DNA of 64,000 nucleotides from Rhizobium glycinendophyticum (GTDB taxonomy: Bacteria; Pseudomonadota; Alphaproteobacteria; Rhizobiales; Rhizobiaceae). Position 1 is the first letter of the stretch; the number at the start of each line of letters is the position of its first letter. The notes under the pieces were generated by a model. The model saw nothing but the letters and a program-made list of their open reading frames with translations. It was not told the DNA's origin and did no database searches. The DNA lies in assembly GCF_006443685.1 (NCBI RefSeq), contig NZ_VFYP01000001.1, forward strand, positions 1,674,001-1,738,000, read 5' to 3'. Both the position numbers and the translations under genes were made by a program. This document shows positions 50,505 to 59,434 of this stretch, one piece after another.

Positions 50505-53500
50505 TCAGCTGCACCCACTCGTCGCGCCACACGTGTCGCACTTCTCGCACGTGCCATTCCGCACCATCGTGAAGTTCTGGCATTCCGAGCACATGTTGCC
50601 CGTATAGCCTTGCGCGATGGAGCGCATGCGGCGGGAGGCCTCGAGCTTTTTGGCTTCGGCCTTGGCAGCCGCTGCCTCGTCGGCGGCGGCATCGGAGAAG
50701 AGGCTTTCTTCGGCGATCTCTTCTGCCAGTTCCACGGCGCGTTCCTCGTAGTCGCGCTTGAAGGACACGACTTCGGAGGTGGCGATCGCGGTGGTCACTT
50801 CCAGTTTTCGGGCGGTGGCGCCGGCGGAGAAGGCGGTGACGGAGGATGCCTTGGCGGGGGCGGCGGTGGCGGCTCCCTTGGGCTCGGCGCCGGCCGCAGC
50901 CGGCATGTGGCTGGAGACGAGCGTCGGCTTGTAGCCGCGGGTCAGACCCTTGGAGACGACGTCGGCCTTGCCTTCCTTGACGCCGCGGCCCAGCGCGGTC
51001 GCGGAGAAGTCGGAGGTGTCGACATGGGCGAGGTCGCTGCGACCGAGATAGGAGATCGCAAGCTCCCGGAAGACGTAGTCGAGGATCGACGTCGCATTCT
51101 TGATCGCGTCGTTGCCGGTCACCATGCCGGCCGGCTCGAACTTGGTGAAGGTGAAGGCGTCGACATATTCCTCGAGCGGCACGCCATATTGCAGGCCGAG
51201 CGAGACGGAGATGGCGAAGTTGTTGATGAAGGCGCGAAGGGCCGAGCCTTCCTTGTTCATGTCAAGGAAGATTTCGCCGAGGCGGCCGTCGTCATATTCG
51301 CCGGTGCGCAGGAAGATGGTGTGGCCGCCGATCTTCGCCTTCTGGGTGTAACCCTTGCGGCGGGTCGGCAGCTTTTCCTGTTCGCGCACCACCCGCTCGA
51401 CGATGCGCTCGACGATGCGTTCGGTGATGGTGACGGCCTGGGCGGCGGCCGGCTGCTGGATCAGGTCTTCGAGCGCATCCTCATTGTCCTCGTCCTCGAT
51501 GAGGGAGGCATTGAGCGGCTGGCTGAGCTTCGAGCCGTCGCGATAGAGCGCGTTGGCCTTCAGTGCCAGCTTCCAGGACAGCATGTAGGCGGCGCCGCAG
51601 TCTTCGACGGTCGCTTCGTTCGGCATGTTGATCGTCTTGGAGATCGCACCCGAGATGAAGGGCTGGGCCGCCGCCATCATGCGGATGTGGGATTCGACCG
51701 AGAGATACCGCTTGCCGATCTTGCCGCAGGGATTGGCGCAATCGAAGACCGGCAGATGCTCGGCCTTGAGGAAGGGGGCGCCTTCCAGCGTCATCGCACC
51801 GCAGACATGGATATTGGCGGCTTCGATGTCCTTCTTCGAGAAGCCCATGTGCTCCAAGAGGTTGAAGCTCATGTCGGCGAGCTGCTCGTCGGAGACCTTG
51901 AGGGTTTCCTTGAGGAAGTCGGCGCCGAGAGTCCACTGGTTGAAGACGAACTTGATGTCGAAGGCGGCCTTCAGCGCGCCGTTGACGGCTTCGATCTTTT
52001 CGTCGGTGAAGCCCTTGGCCTTCAGCGTCGAGGGGTTGATGCCCGGCGCCTGGTTCAGGTTGCCATGGCCGACGGCATAGGCGTCGATCTCGGCGATCTG
52101 GCTTTCCGAATAGCCGAGCGTGCGCAGCGCTTCCGGAACGGCCGCGTTGATGATCTTGAAGTAGCCGCCACCGGCGAGCTTCTTGAACTTGACCAGCGCG
52201 AAGTCGGGCTCGATGCCGGTCGTGTCGCAGTCCATGACGAGACCGATCGTGCCGGTCGGCGCGATGACCGAGACCTGGGCATTGCGGTAGCCGTGCTTTT
52301 CACCGAGCTCGAGCGCCTTGTCCCAGGCCGCCGTGGCATGGGCGATCAGGGCCGGATCTGTGCAGTCGGCATGAACAAGCGGAACCGGGTTGACCGAGAG
52401 GCCTTCATAGCCGTCCGACAGACCCTGGGCGGCGCGGCGATGGTTGCGGATGACGCGCAGCATGTTGTCGCGGTTCGGCGCAAAGCCCGGGAAGGGGCCG
52501 AGTTCCGAGGCGATTTCGGCAGACGTCGCATAGGAGACGCCGGTCATGATGGCGGTGAGCGCACCGCAGATGGCGCGGCCTTCGGCGCTATCGTACGGGA
52601 TGCCCGAGGACATCAGGAGGCCGCCGATATTCGCATAGCCGAGGCCGAGCGTGCGGTATTCATAGGAGAGTTCGGCGATCTGGCGCGACGGGAACTGCGC
52701 CATCATCACGGAGACTTCGAGAACGACGGTCCAGAGGCGGACGGCGTGTTCGTAGTCGGCGATGTCGATCTTCTTCGTCTCGGCATCCTTGAACTGCAGG
52801 AGGTTGAGCGAAGCCAGGTTGCAGGCCGTGTCGTCGAGGAACATGTATTCCGAGCACGGGTTCGACGCGCGGATCGGGCCGGCAGCCGGGCAGGTGTGCC
52901 AGTCGTTCATCGTCGTGTTGAAGTGCAGACCCGGATCGGCCGATGCCCAGGCGGCGTAGGAGATCTTCTCCCAGAGGTCGCGGGCCTTCAGCGTCTTCAT
53001 CACCTTGCCGTCCTTGCGGGCGGTGAGGTTCCACGTGCCGTCATTCTCGACAGCGCGCAAAAAATCGTCCTTCAGCGAGACGGAATTGTTCGAGTTCTGG
53101 CCGGAGACGGTGAGATAGGCTTCCGAATCCCAGTCGGTGTCGTAGGTCTTGAACTCGAGATCCTTGTAGCCCTGCTGGGCGAACTGGATGACGCGCTTGA
53201 TATAGTTTTCCGGAACCTGGTCCTTCTTGGCGGCGCGGATTTCGCGCTTCAGGGCCGGGTTCTCGTTCGGGTCGAAGCAGGCGCCGTTGTCGGCCTCGCA
53301 GTTGACGCAGGCCTTCATGATCGCCTTCAGGTGACGGCCGACGATCTTGGAGCCGGTGACGAGGGCGGCAACCTTCTGCTCTTCCTTCACCTTCCAGTCG
53401 ATATAGGCTTCGATATCGGGATGGTCGATGTCGACGACGACCATCTTGGCCGCACGGCGGGTGGTGCCACCCGACTTGATGGCGCCCGCTGCGCGGTCAC

Positions 53501-54281
53501 CGATCTTGAGGAACGACATGAGGCCGGAGGAGCGACCGCCGCCGGAAAGCTTTTCGCCTTCGCCGCGCAGATAGGAGAAGTTGGAGCCGGTGCCGGAGCC
53601 ATACTTGAAGAGACGGGCCTCGCGGACCCAGAGGTCCATGATGCCGCCTTCGTTGACGAGGTCGTCTTCGACGGACTGGATGAAGCAGGCATGCGGCTGC
53701 GGATGTTCATAGGCCGACTTGGACTTCACCAGCTTAGCCGTGAAGGGGTCGACATAGAAATGGCCCTGGCCGGGGCCATCGATGCCATAGGCCCAGTGCA
53801 GGCCGGTGTTGAACCACTGCGGGGAGTTTGGCGCGACGCGCTGGGTGGCGAGCATATAGGCAAGCTCGTCCTTGAAGGCGGCAGCGTCTTCTTCGGACGA
53901 GAAATACTTGCCCTTCCAGCCCCAATAGGTCCAGGTTCCGGCCAGGCGATCGAAGACCTGGCGGGCATCGGTTTCGGAGCCGTAGCGCTCTTCAGCGGGC
54001 AGGGCCGCGAGCGCCTTTTCGTCGGCGACCGAGCGCCAGAGGAAGGAGGGAACGTCGTTCTCCTCAACCTTCTTCAGGATCTTCGGCACGCCGGCCTTGC
54101 GGAAATATTTCTGGGCGAGAATGTCCGCCGCCACCTGGCTGAACTGGGCCGGGACGTCGATGTCGGCAAGACGAAATACGATTGAGCCGTCGGGGTTCTT
54201 GATCTCGCTGATGGCCTTGCGGAACTCGATCTCCGCGTATGCGGACTGTCCCGGTTTGGTGAAGCGACGTTCAATGCGCAT
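50505..54281 (-). CDS. nrdJ: B12-dependent (class II) ribonucleotide reductase, large form
   Basis: A 1258-residue class II ribonucleotide reductase that makes deoxyribonucleotides with adenosylcobalamin and needs no oxygen. Expected cysteines are C199 (PHACFIQSV) and C476 in NPCSE (474-478), with the loop [12 protein letters not shown] behind it. The C-terminal third adds a helical linker ([14 protein letters not shown]), a conserved TSCPD-type domain and a cysteine-rich end ([21 protein letters not shown]) likely used in re-reduction. The start at 54281 gives [15 protein letters not shown]; the opening at 54350 is less credible. No B12 riboswitch was seen; control by NrdR is suggested by two boxes upstream. 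Confidence 0.95.
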   Translation of the reverse strand: MRIERRFTKPGQSAYAEIEFRKAISEIKNPDGSIVFRLADIDVPAQFSQVAADILAQKYFRKAGVPKILKKVEENDVPSFLWRSVADEKALAALPAEERYGSETDARQVFDRLAGTWTYWGWKGKYFSSEEDAAAFKDELAYMLATQRVAPNSPQWFNTGLHWAYGIDGPGQGHFYVDPFTAKLVKSKSAYEHPQPHACFIQSVEDDLVNEGGIMDLWVREARLFKYGSGTGSNFSYLRGEGEKLSGGGRSSGLMSFLKIGDRAAGAIKSGGTTRRAAKMVVVDIDHPDIEAYIDWKVKEEQKVAALVTGSKIVGRHLKAIMKACVNCEADNGACFDPNENPALKREIRAAKKDQVPENYIKRVIQFAQQGYKDLEFKTYDTDWDSEAYLTVSGQNSNNSVSLKDDFLRAVENDGTWNLTARKDGKVMKTLKARDLWEKISYAAWASADPGLHFNTTMNDWHTCPAAGPIRASNPCSEYMFLDDTACNLASLNLLQFKDAETKKIDIADYEHAVRLWTVVLEVSVMMAQFPSRQIAELSYEYRTLGLGYANIGGLLMSSGIPYDSAEGRAICGALTAIMTGVSYATSAEIASELGPFPGFAPNRDNMLRVIRNHRRAAQGLSDGYEGLSVNPVPLVHADCTDPALIAHATAAWDKALELGEKHGYRNAQVSVIAPTGTIGLVMDCDTTGIEPDFALVKFKKLAGGGYFKIINAAVPEALRTLGYSESQIAEIDAYAVGHGNLNQAPGINPSTLKAKGFTDEKIEAVNGALKAAFDIKFVFNQWTLGADFLKETLKVSDEQLADMSFNLLEHMGFSKKDIEAANIHVCGAMTLEGAPFLKAEHLPVFDCANPCGKIGKRYLSVESHIRMMAAAQPFISGAISKTINMPNEATVEDCGAAYMLSWKLALKANALYRDGSKLSQPLNASLIEDEDNEDALEDLIQQPAAAQAVTITERIVERIVERVVREQEKLPTRRKGYTQKAKIGGHTIFLRTGEYDDGRLGEIFLDMNKEGSALRAFINNFAISVSLGLQYGVPLEEYVDAFTFTKFEPAGMVTGNDAIKNATSILDYVFRELAISYLGRSDLAHVDTSDFSATALGRGVKEGKADVVSKGLTRGYKPTLVSSHMPAAAGAEPKGAATAAPAKASSVTAFSAGATARKLEVTTAIATSEVVSFKRDYEERAVELAEEIAEESLFSDAAADEAAAAKAEAKKLEASRRMRSIAQGYTGNMCSECQNFTMVRNGTCEKCDTCGATSGCS

Positions 54282-54405
54282 CTGCCTGTGTCCCTCGATC
54301 TTGGGCGCCGGAAATCGGCGCGAAAAATGGCGTCCGTCTGCACGCGTCAAACCGCGCAGCCGGTGTTTCGTTCGTCTGAAGGGTGATTCATCCGAAGACT
54401 ACGAC

Positions 54406-54421
54406 ACCCTGTATCTTGTGG
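54406..54421. promoter_or_regulatory. NrdR-type box 1 upstream of nrdJ
   Basis: ACCCTGTATCTTGTGG fits the NrdR consensus acaCwAtATaTwGtgt at most core positions. Its centre is exactly 31 bp from box 2, the known spacing of paired NrdR sites. Confidence 0.65.
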
Positions 54422-54436
54422 TGATGATGGCTGCAA

Positions 54437-54452
54437 ACGCTAAATATAGTAT
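54437..54452. promoter_or_regulatory. NrdR-type box 2 upstream of nrdJ
   Basis: ACGCTAAATATAGTAT matches the NrdR consensus well. It covers the CTATAT -10 of the nrdJ promoter, so bound NrdR would block RNA polymerase. Confidence 0.65.
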
Positions 54453-54472
54453 TAACAGTTTATTGCTGCCAG
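54444..54472 (-). promoter_or_regulatory. Promoter of nrdJ
   Basis: On the minus strand CTGGCA (54472-54467), 17 nt, CTATAT (54449-54444). The -10 lies inside NrdR box 2. The transcript would carry a leader of about 155 nt. Confidence 0.55.
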
Positions 54473-54679
54473 ACATAGACCCCGCTTGGCGGTCAAAAAT
54501 CGCACAGAAATCCTAGCGTGGGCGACGTCCTCAGAACGCCGTTCCACCTCGAAGAAAGCCGCCACAATGTTTGATGAAACCCAGCCTCGTTAATGCCCGG
54601 TCCAGTCGCCGCCGCAACACGATCCATTAACATCGACGTGACTGATTCCGTCAAGGGGTGGTCCATGAAGGAAATGTTA

Positions 54680-54695
54680 ACGCTATATCTTGTGG
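54680..54695. promoter_or_regulatory. Lone NrdR-like box
   Basis: ACGCTATATCTTGTGG shares eleven consecutive bases with NrdR box 1 end (TATCTTGTGG plus context) and fits the consensus better, but no partner is found 31 bp on either side. It lies 400 bp from nrdJ and 430 bp from the receptor gene. Confidence 0.35.
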
Positions 54696-55124
54696 CTGCC
54701 TTCTGTGGATAACGGGCAAAAGGCGGAAGCCACGGGAATGACTGCGCTTTCCGCCGCGCCAATGGCCGGCTCGTCAGGCGATGTCGAATGTCAAGCGGCT
54801 GTCATGAATATTTTAGCGTTTCGACGTGGCACACAAATCCTGGTAGCCAAGTCCCTGATTTCGACGCTGGTGGGCGATTTTCCGGGTCGATAAAAGCTGG
54901 GGATGACGGCCGGTGAAGCGATGCGCAGGCCAGAGCTTTCGATCTGTGACCCGATCCTTGAATTCGTCACAGTGCAGTGCAGCAGTCTCCCGAATTTGAT
55001 GCCCAGATGGCAACGAATTCGCAAGATGTGCCCCCTAAATTAGGGAGAGACCGTGTGGAATGAACTCCATGCCCGGCCGGAGCGGCCACCTGCCAGGATG
55101 GCGGGACTGCAAGGAGATTCCCCC

Positions 55125-57032
55125 ATGTCGATCGCCAATCTATCCATTTTGAAGAAGGTGAGCCTCGTCGTCGTCCTGATGGGCGTGGCCGCCGCCGCCA
55201 TTGCTGCCGTCGGTGCCCAGGGCCTGTCATCCCTCGGCACGGCTCTGAAAGACACAGGCGCCCGCGAAGAGGTGGCCCGCGAAGCCATGGACCTGCGCGT
55301 CGATATCATCGCCATCTCGCGCATGACCTATCAGCTGGCGCTGGCGCCAGAAAAGGCAGCCGATTTTGCCGCCGAGACCGACAAGCGTGCCGGCGAGATG
55401 CTGGCGCGTCTGCCGAAGATCGCCTCGACCGCCAATGCGACCGAAAGTCAGCTGCTCGACAAGATCAAGGGTACGCTGGACGCCTATTTCACCCAGATCC
55501 GCGCCATGGTCGCCGTTGCCGGCTCGGATGCCGGCAAGGACCCGGCCGTGATGAAGGCCGAACTTGCGAAAGCGCTGGACGCCCAGAAGGTGGTGACCTC
55601 GGCCGTGAAGGAATATTCGACGCTGTCTGCAACGACGCTCACGGCCTCGCGTGACAATGCGCTGGCCGCATCCAGCTTCACCATGCTGGTCCAGATCCTG
55701 ACCGCAGGCGTCTGCATTGTGCTTGGCGTCGCCATCAGCTTCGTGCTTGCCCGCCGCGGCATCGTCAATCCGATCCGCAGCCTGACGGCCGTCATGTCGG
55801 AAATGGCCGGCGGTCAGCTGCCGAAAGAGATCAGCGGCACCGATCGTCGGGACGAAATCGGTGAGATGGCCCGTGCGCTGGAAGTCTTCCGCACCAATGA
55901 AGCGCAGATGCGCGCCATGGAAGCTCAGGAAGCCGCACTCACCGCCCAGAGCAAGGACCTTCAGTCCTCGATCAGCGTGATCGTCAAGGCTGCGGCTGCC
56001 GGTGACTTCTCGCAGCGCATCTCCAAGGCCTACGAGGATGCCGACCTGCAGCGCTTTGCCGGTTCCGTCAATGAACTGGTCGAAAATGTTGATCGCGGCA
56101 TCACCGAAGTCCGCCGCGTCATCGCGGCACTCGCCGATGCCGATCTGACGCATGAGATGGAAGGTCAGTTCCAGGGCGCCTTTGCCGAACTGCAGGGCAA
56201 CGTCAACCAGACCATGGCCGTGCTGCGCCAGACGATGCAGAACATCCTGACGGCGGCAGGCACGATCACCGGCAATTCCGGCGAGCTGTCGTCGGCGGCC
56301 AACCAGCTTGCTCGCCGCACCGAACAGCAGGCAGCTTCGCTCGAAGAAACCGCCGCAGCGCTGGAGGAGATCACCACCACGGTCAAGACCTCGACCCAGC
56401 GCGCCAACGAAGCCTCGCACATGGTCCGCGAGACCAAGGAAAGCGCCGGCAAGTCGGGTGACATCGTCCGCAATGCGATTGACGCCATGGGCCGCATCGA
56501 GCAGTCGTCCAGCAAGATCAGCCAGATCATCTCGGTGATCGACGAGATCGCCTTCCAGACCAACCTCTTGGCGCTGAACGCCGGCGTCGAGGCGGCCCGT
56601 GCCGGCGAAGCCGGTCGTGGTTTCGCCGTCGTCGCGCAAGAAGTGCGCGAACTGGCCCAGCGTTCGGCCAACGCGGCCAAGGAGATCAAGACGCTGATCA
56701 ACACCTCCGCCGAAGAGGTCAAGGGCGGAGTCTCGCTGGTCCTGTCCACCGGCGATGCGCTGCGCGAGATCGAAAACCTCGTCAACCGCGTCAACGACCA
56801 TGTCGTGACGATTGCGCGTGCGGCGGAAGAACAGTCGGCGGCGCTCGGCGAGATCAACACCTCGGTCAACCACATGGACCAGATGACCCAGCAGAACGCG
56901 GCTATGGTCGAAGAAACGACGGCAGCAAGTCAGGTTCTGGCTGGCGAAGCACGCCAGCTCCAGGCCCAGCTCGCCCGCTTCCAGCTGGATGCCGGCCAGT
57001 CCAACTCTACCGGTTATCGCACGGCAGCATAA
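55125..57032 (+). CDS. Methyl-accepting chemotaxis protein
   Basis: A 635-residue chemoreceptor. Spans at about 13-31 and 185-209 flank a helical periplasmic sensor of about 150 residues; a HAMP domain (about 210-262) and a second HAMP-like stretch (about 300-390) lead to the signalling domain. The hairpin tip [20 protein letters not shown] starts at 472. No CheR-binding pentapeptide is present at the C-terminus (ends TGYRTAA). AAGGAG precedes the ATG at 55125. The ligand is unknown. Confidence 0.92.
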   Translation: MSIANLSILKKVSLVVVLMGVAAAAIAAVGAQGLSSLGTALKDTGAREEVAREAMDLRVDIIAISRMTYQLALAPEKAADFAAETDKRAGEMLARLPKIASTANATESQLLDKIKGTLDAYFTQIRAMVAVAGSDAGKDPAVMKAELAKALDAQKVVTSAVKEYSTLSATTLTASRDNALAASSFTMLVQILTAGVCIVLGVAISFVLARRGIVNPIRSLTAVMSEMAGGQLPKEISGTDRRDEIGEMARALEVFRTNEAQMRAMEAQEAALTAQSKDLQSSISVIVKAAAAGDFSQRISKAYEDADLQRFAGSVNELVENVDRGITEVRRVIAALADADLTHEMEGQFQGAFAELQGNVNQTMAVLRQTMQNILTAAGTITGNSGELSSAANQLARRTEQQAASLEETAAALEEITTTVKTSTQRANEASHMVRETKESAGKSGDIVRNAIDAMGRIEQSSSKISQIISVIDEIAFQTNLLALNAGVEAARAGEAGRGFAVVAQEVRELAQRSANAAKEIKTLINTSAEEVKGGVSLVLSTGDALREIENLVNRVNDHVVTIARAAEEQSAALGEINTSVNHMDQMTQQNAAMVEETTAASQVLAGEARQLQAQLARFQLDAGQSNSTGYRTAA

Positions 57033-57066
57033 GATCCTTCGCGAATTGGCTAAATAGCAAAGAAAG

Positions 57067-57096
57067 GAAGCGCCGCAGCGATGTGGCGCTTCTTTC
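57067..57096 (+). terminator. Terminator after the chemotaxis receptor
   Basis: GAAGCGCC (57067-57074) with GGCGCTTC (57085-57092), then TTTC. It lies 35 bp past the receptor stop. Confidence 0.7.
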
Positions 57097-57193
57097 GTTT
57101 GGAAGATGGAACGGGCTATGTACCATGACTTGAAATCGCCCTCAGGCATAGCGCGGGGCAAGGGAAACCGAATGCTTGAGGAGGTGCAGGGCC

Positions 57194-57823
57194 ATGAAGC
57201 TGTTGATACTGGGTGCGACCGGTTTGGTCGGAAGCCGCGTTCTGGATCTGGCGCTCGCCGATCCTCGGGTCACATCTGTGACCGCCCCTAGCCGGAGACC
57301 ACTGCCCAGGCGGCCAGGGCTATTGGCCCCGGTCGTGGATTTTGAGGCGCTGCCGCAGGATCCATCGATCTGGACTGTCGATGCCGTCATCTGCGCGCTC
57401 GGTACCACGCTTAAAACGGCCGGATCGCGCGAGCGTTTCCATCGCGTGGATCACGACTATCCCGTCGAAATCGCCAAGCTTGTAAAGGCCAACGGTGCGC
57501 GGATCTTCGTGCTCAACTCGGCAAAGGGGGCTGACGTGAACTCGCTGTTCTTCTATAGCCGGGTGAAGGGCGAGACAGAGCGGGAAATACAGGCGCTCGG
57601 ATTCGAGAGCACAGTGATCGTCCGCCCCGGCTTGATCGACGGGCCTCGGACAGAGCCTCGCCCTCTTGAGGCATGGGCGGGGAGGGTGCTTTCGCTGTTG
57701 AAACCGATCCTGCCACGTTCGGCGCGGGCCAATCCGGGGGAGGCAATCGCCCGGGTGATGCTCGACGCGGCGTGCGCTGCAAGGCCGGGCGTCACCGTCG
57801 TGCCCTCGCAGGATCTGCTCTAA
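57194..57823 (+). CDS. NAD(P)-binding short-chain/NmrA-like oxidoreductase
   Basis: A 209-residue Rossmann-fold protein. The nucleotide motif GATGLVGS is at 8-15. The segment FVLNSAKGADVNSLFFYSRVKGETEREI contains the Y-x3-K pair of extended short-chain enzymes, followed by RPGLIDGPR. It resembles HTATIP2/NmrA-type proteins, some of which sense rather than convert NAD(P)H. GAGGAGG precedes the ATG at 57194. It is convergent with the DUF1206 gene. Confidence 0.83.
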   Translation: MKLLILGATGLVGSRVLDLALADPRVTSVTAPSRRPLPRRPGLLAPVVDFEALPQDPSIWTVDAVICALGTTLKTAGSRERFHRVDHDYPVEIAKLVKANGARIFVLNSAKGADVNSLFFYSRVKGETEREIQALGFESTVIVRPGLIDGPRTEPRPLEAWAGRVLSLLKPILPRSARANPGEAIARVMLDAACAARPGVTVVPSQDLL

Positions 57824-57857
57824 GGGCACGACGTTTTTCTCCTTGTCGGCAGTGGCC

Positions 57858-58685
57858 TCAGTTGAAGCGACCGAGCGGCAGCTGGCGGGTCACATCGCTG
57901 ACCTGCGGCGTGCTGATCCGGCGGTAGCGCGCCTCGACGAAGTTGTAGATGCCAAAGGCAGCAAGGCCGAGGGCGACGATTGCGTAGATGATTCCGCCGA
58001 AAGGTAGCTCATGCACCCAGGCGAGCGCATCGGCCATGCCGCCGGCCTGCTGAGGATCGACGGTGAACGCGGCATAGACGAAGAAGACGCCGATAATGCC
58101 GAAGACCGCGCCGCGGGCGACGAGACCATAGATCGAGACGAGCACGGCCGGCGAATTCTTCTCGGCGTCGAGCTCGAGGTAGCGCCCGAACTTGCGCTTG
58201 ATGCCCTTCATCGCCGTCACCACGCCGCCAACAATGAAGCCAATGCCGATGATACCGGCCAGATAACGTCCAAAGGGCTGGGCCATGACCCAGGCGGCAA
58301 GTCCCTCTTCGCCACCAGATCCGCCGCCGCCTGACATCTGCAAGGCCATGCCGAGGCTTGTCAGCGCAAGGCCGGCATAGGTGATGGCGCTGCCGAACAG
58401 GGCAGCCCTGACGGCATAGCCCTTCATGTCTTCATCCTGTCCATCGGCATTGGCGAGCGACTGCGCAAGCCGCCAGGCGACAAAGCCGGCAAGCCCGATC
58501 CCGATCAAGGCGATCCAGATCCGTCCGAAGGGCTGCTGCAGGATGGCGGTGAGTGCCGATTTTGTGTCCGCTTTGCGACCGGCGAAACTGGAGAAAAGCG
58601 CAAGGCCGGCCACCATCAGGAAAACGATGCCGCGCGCGCCATAGCCGGCGCGCGCCAACAGGTGAAATTTCGACCGTGTGTTCAT
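57858..58685 (-). CDS. DUF1206 membrane protein
   Basis: A 275-residue protein made of three related units of two spans each. Each unit begins with a variant of GYxARGxxF (ARAGYGARGIVF, MKGYAVRAALF, IYGLVARGAVF). This is the DUF1206 pattern. The function is unknown. It is divergent from a small membrane-protein gene at 58829. Confidence 0.85.
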   Translation of the reverse strand: MNTRSKFHLLARAGYGARGIVFLMVAGLALFSSFAGRKADTKSALTAILQQPFGRIWIALIGIGLAGFVAWRLAQSLANADGQDEDMKGYAVRAALFGSAITYAGLALTSLGMALQMSGGGGSGGEEGLAAWVMAQPFGRYLAGIIGIGFIVGGVVTAMKGIKRKFGRYLELDAEKNSPAVLVSIYGLVARGAVFGIIGVFFVYAAFTVDPQQAGGMADALAWVHELPFGGIIYAIVALGLAAFGIYNFVEARYRRISTPQVSDVTRQLPLGRFN

Positions 58686-58828
58686 GGAACCCTCTCCTAT
58701 TCGTGGGGAGGAAACGGAGGAGAGAGGGCGGGGTTCCCTGATCCTTTGAAGAGACCCTGATAGCTGCGGAACCGCGGGCGTGCGAACGGGTTACCCTGAG
58801 GAGAAATTGGCAAGGCGAGGACAATCTT

Positions 58829-58993
58829 ATGGCGATCGAGCCGAGTGATGAGCAGCGGCAGGCTCCCGACCAGAACGACTATGCACCAAAGACCGCATCG
58901 GGTGCTCAACCCGGCTTTGTTCTGTCGGCCTGGTCACTTGTGCTGGGCGCCGTCTTTCTCGTTCTGATCCTCGGCGGCTTGCTGGTGATATGA
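58829..58993 (+). CDS. Small single-span membrane protein (54 residues)
   Basis: The frame ATG at 58829 to TGA at 58993 codes for 54 residues: a polar N-terminus (MAIEPSDEQRQAPDQNDYAP) and one C-terminal span (WSLVLGAVFLVLILGGLLVI). GGCGAGGA lies upstream of the ATG. It ends 26 bp before the first ArsR operator. The composition, polar head then a glycine/leucine-rich helix, and the ribosome-binding site favour a real gene. The function is unknown. Confidence 0.6.
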   Translation: MAIEPSDEQRQAPDQNDYAPKTASGAQPGFVLSAWSLVLGAVFLVLILGGLLVI

Positions 58994-59018
58994 GCAGACG
59001 CAACGCTCGTCGAAAAAC

Positions 59019-59034
59019 TCAACCAATCGGTTGA
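59019..59034. promoter_or_regulatory. ArsR operator 1
   Basis: A perfect inverted repeat TCAACC-AATC-GGTTGA. It overlaps the -35 (TTGACA, 59031-59036) of the ArsR promoter. Its centre is 40 bp from operator 2. Confidence 0.7.
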
Positions 59035-59059
59035 CAATAATTGTTCGGCGGCGCATCTT
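59031..59059 (+). promoter_or_regulatory. Promoter of the ArsR-SRPBCC operon
   Basis: TTGACA (59031-59036), 17 nt, CATCTT (59054-59059). Transcription would begin at about 59066-59067, on the start codon itself. Confidence 0.5.
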
Positions 59060-59075
59060 CAACCACATGGTTGAA
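59058..59075. promoter_or_regulatory. ArsR operator 2, spanning the start codon
   Basis: A perfect inverted repeat TTCAACC-ACAT-GGTTGAA. The ATG start codon of the ArsR gene (59067-59069) lies at its centre. It has the same core as operator 1. Confidence 0.7.
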
Positions 59076-59432
59076 TTACGTAATAACCCTCTCGATACGA
59101 TCTTTCACGCGCTGGGCGACGAAACCCGTCGCCGTATGCTGGCGGCCCTTTCGGACGGCGAGCGGAGCGTTGGTGAACTGGCGGAGCCCTTTGCCATGTC
59201 GCTTGCGGCGGCTTCCAAGCATGTGAAGGTGCTGGAAAACGCCGGCTTGATCCGTCGTGAGGTGAGGGGACGCACCCATCTCTGCCGGCTGGAGCCGGGA
59301 CCGCTTGCCGGTGCCCACCAGTGGCTGAGCGCCTACGAGCACTTCTGGACCGGCCGGCTGGATGTCCTCGAGCGGATCCTGCGCGCGCACGACGCCGCAC
59401 CTTCCCGCAACGATGACAAGGATGGAGAGTGA
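59067..59432 (+). CDS. ArsR-family winged-helix repressor
   Basis: A 121-residue ArsR-type regulator: helix-turn-helix in VGELAEPFAMSLAAASKHVKVLENAGL and wing in RREVRGRTHLCRL. It lacks the cysteine pairs of metal sensors and resembles the group that controls SRPBCC/AHSA1 genes. The ATG at 59067 has no Shine-Dalgarno sequence and lies inside operator 2, so the protein probably represses itself. It overlaps the SRPBCC gene region by coupling (stop at 59432, next ATG 59435). Confidence 0.9.
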   Translation: MVELRNNPLDTIFHALGDETRRRMLAALSDGERSVGELAEPFAMSLAAASKHVKVLENAGLIRREVRGRTHLCRLEPGPLAGAHQWLSAYEHFWTGRLDVLERILRAHDAAPSRNDDKDGE

Positions 59433-59434
59433 CG

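Larger units (their letters stand above)
54282..55124. other. Divergent control region between nrdJ and a chemotaxis receptor
   Basis: About 840 bp without a convincing gene. The nrdJ-proximal part holds the promoter and NrdR boxes (54406-54472), and a further lone box lies at 54680-54695. The part next to the receptor holds no motif I can name apart from AAGGAG just before its start. Confidence 0.6.

Noticed and set aside
50610..54185. 1191-codon open frame antisense to nrdJ
   Set aside because: Glycine- and valine-rich shadow of the nrdJ codons; nrdJ itself is unmistakable on the minus strand.
54282..54720. B12 riboswitch before nrdJ
   Set aside because: Looked for the B12-box core (GCCACTG type) on the minus strand and did not find it; the paired NrdR boxes explain control better.
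54493..54762. 89-codon minus-strand open frame between nrdJ and the chemoreceptor
   Set aside because: No ribosome-binding site or family match, and it runs through the lone NrdR-like box. Kept as non-coding.
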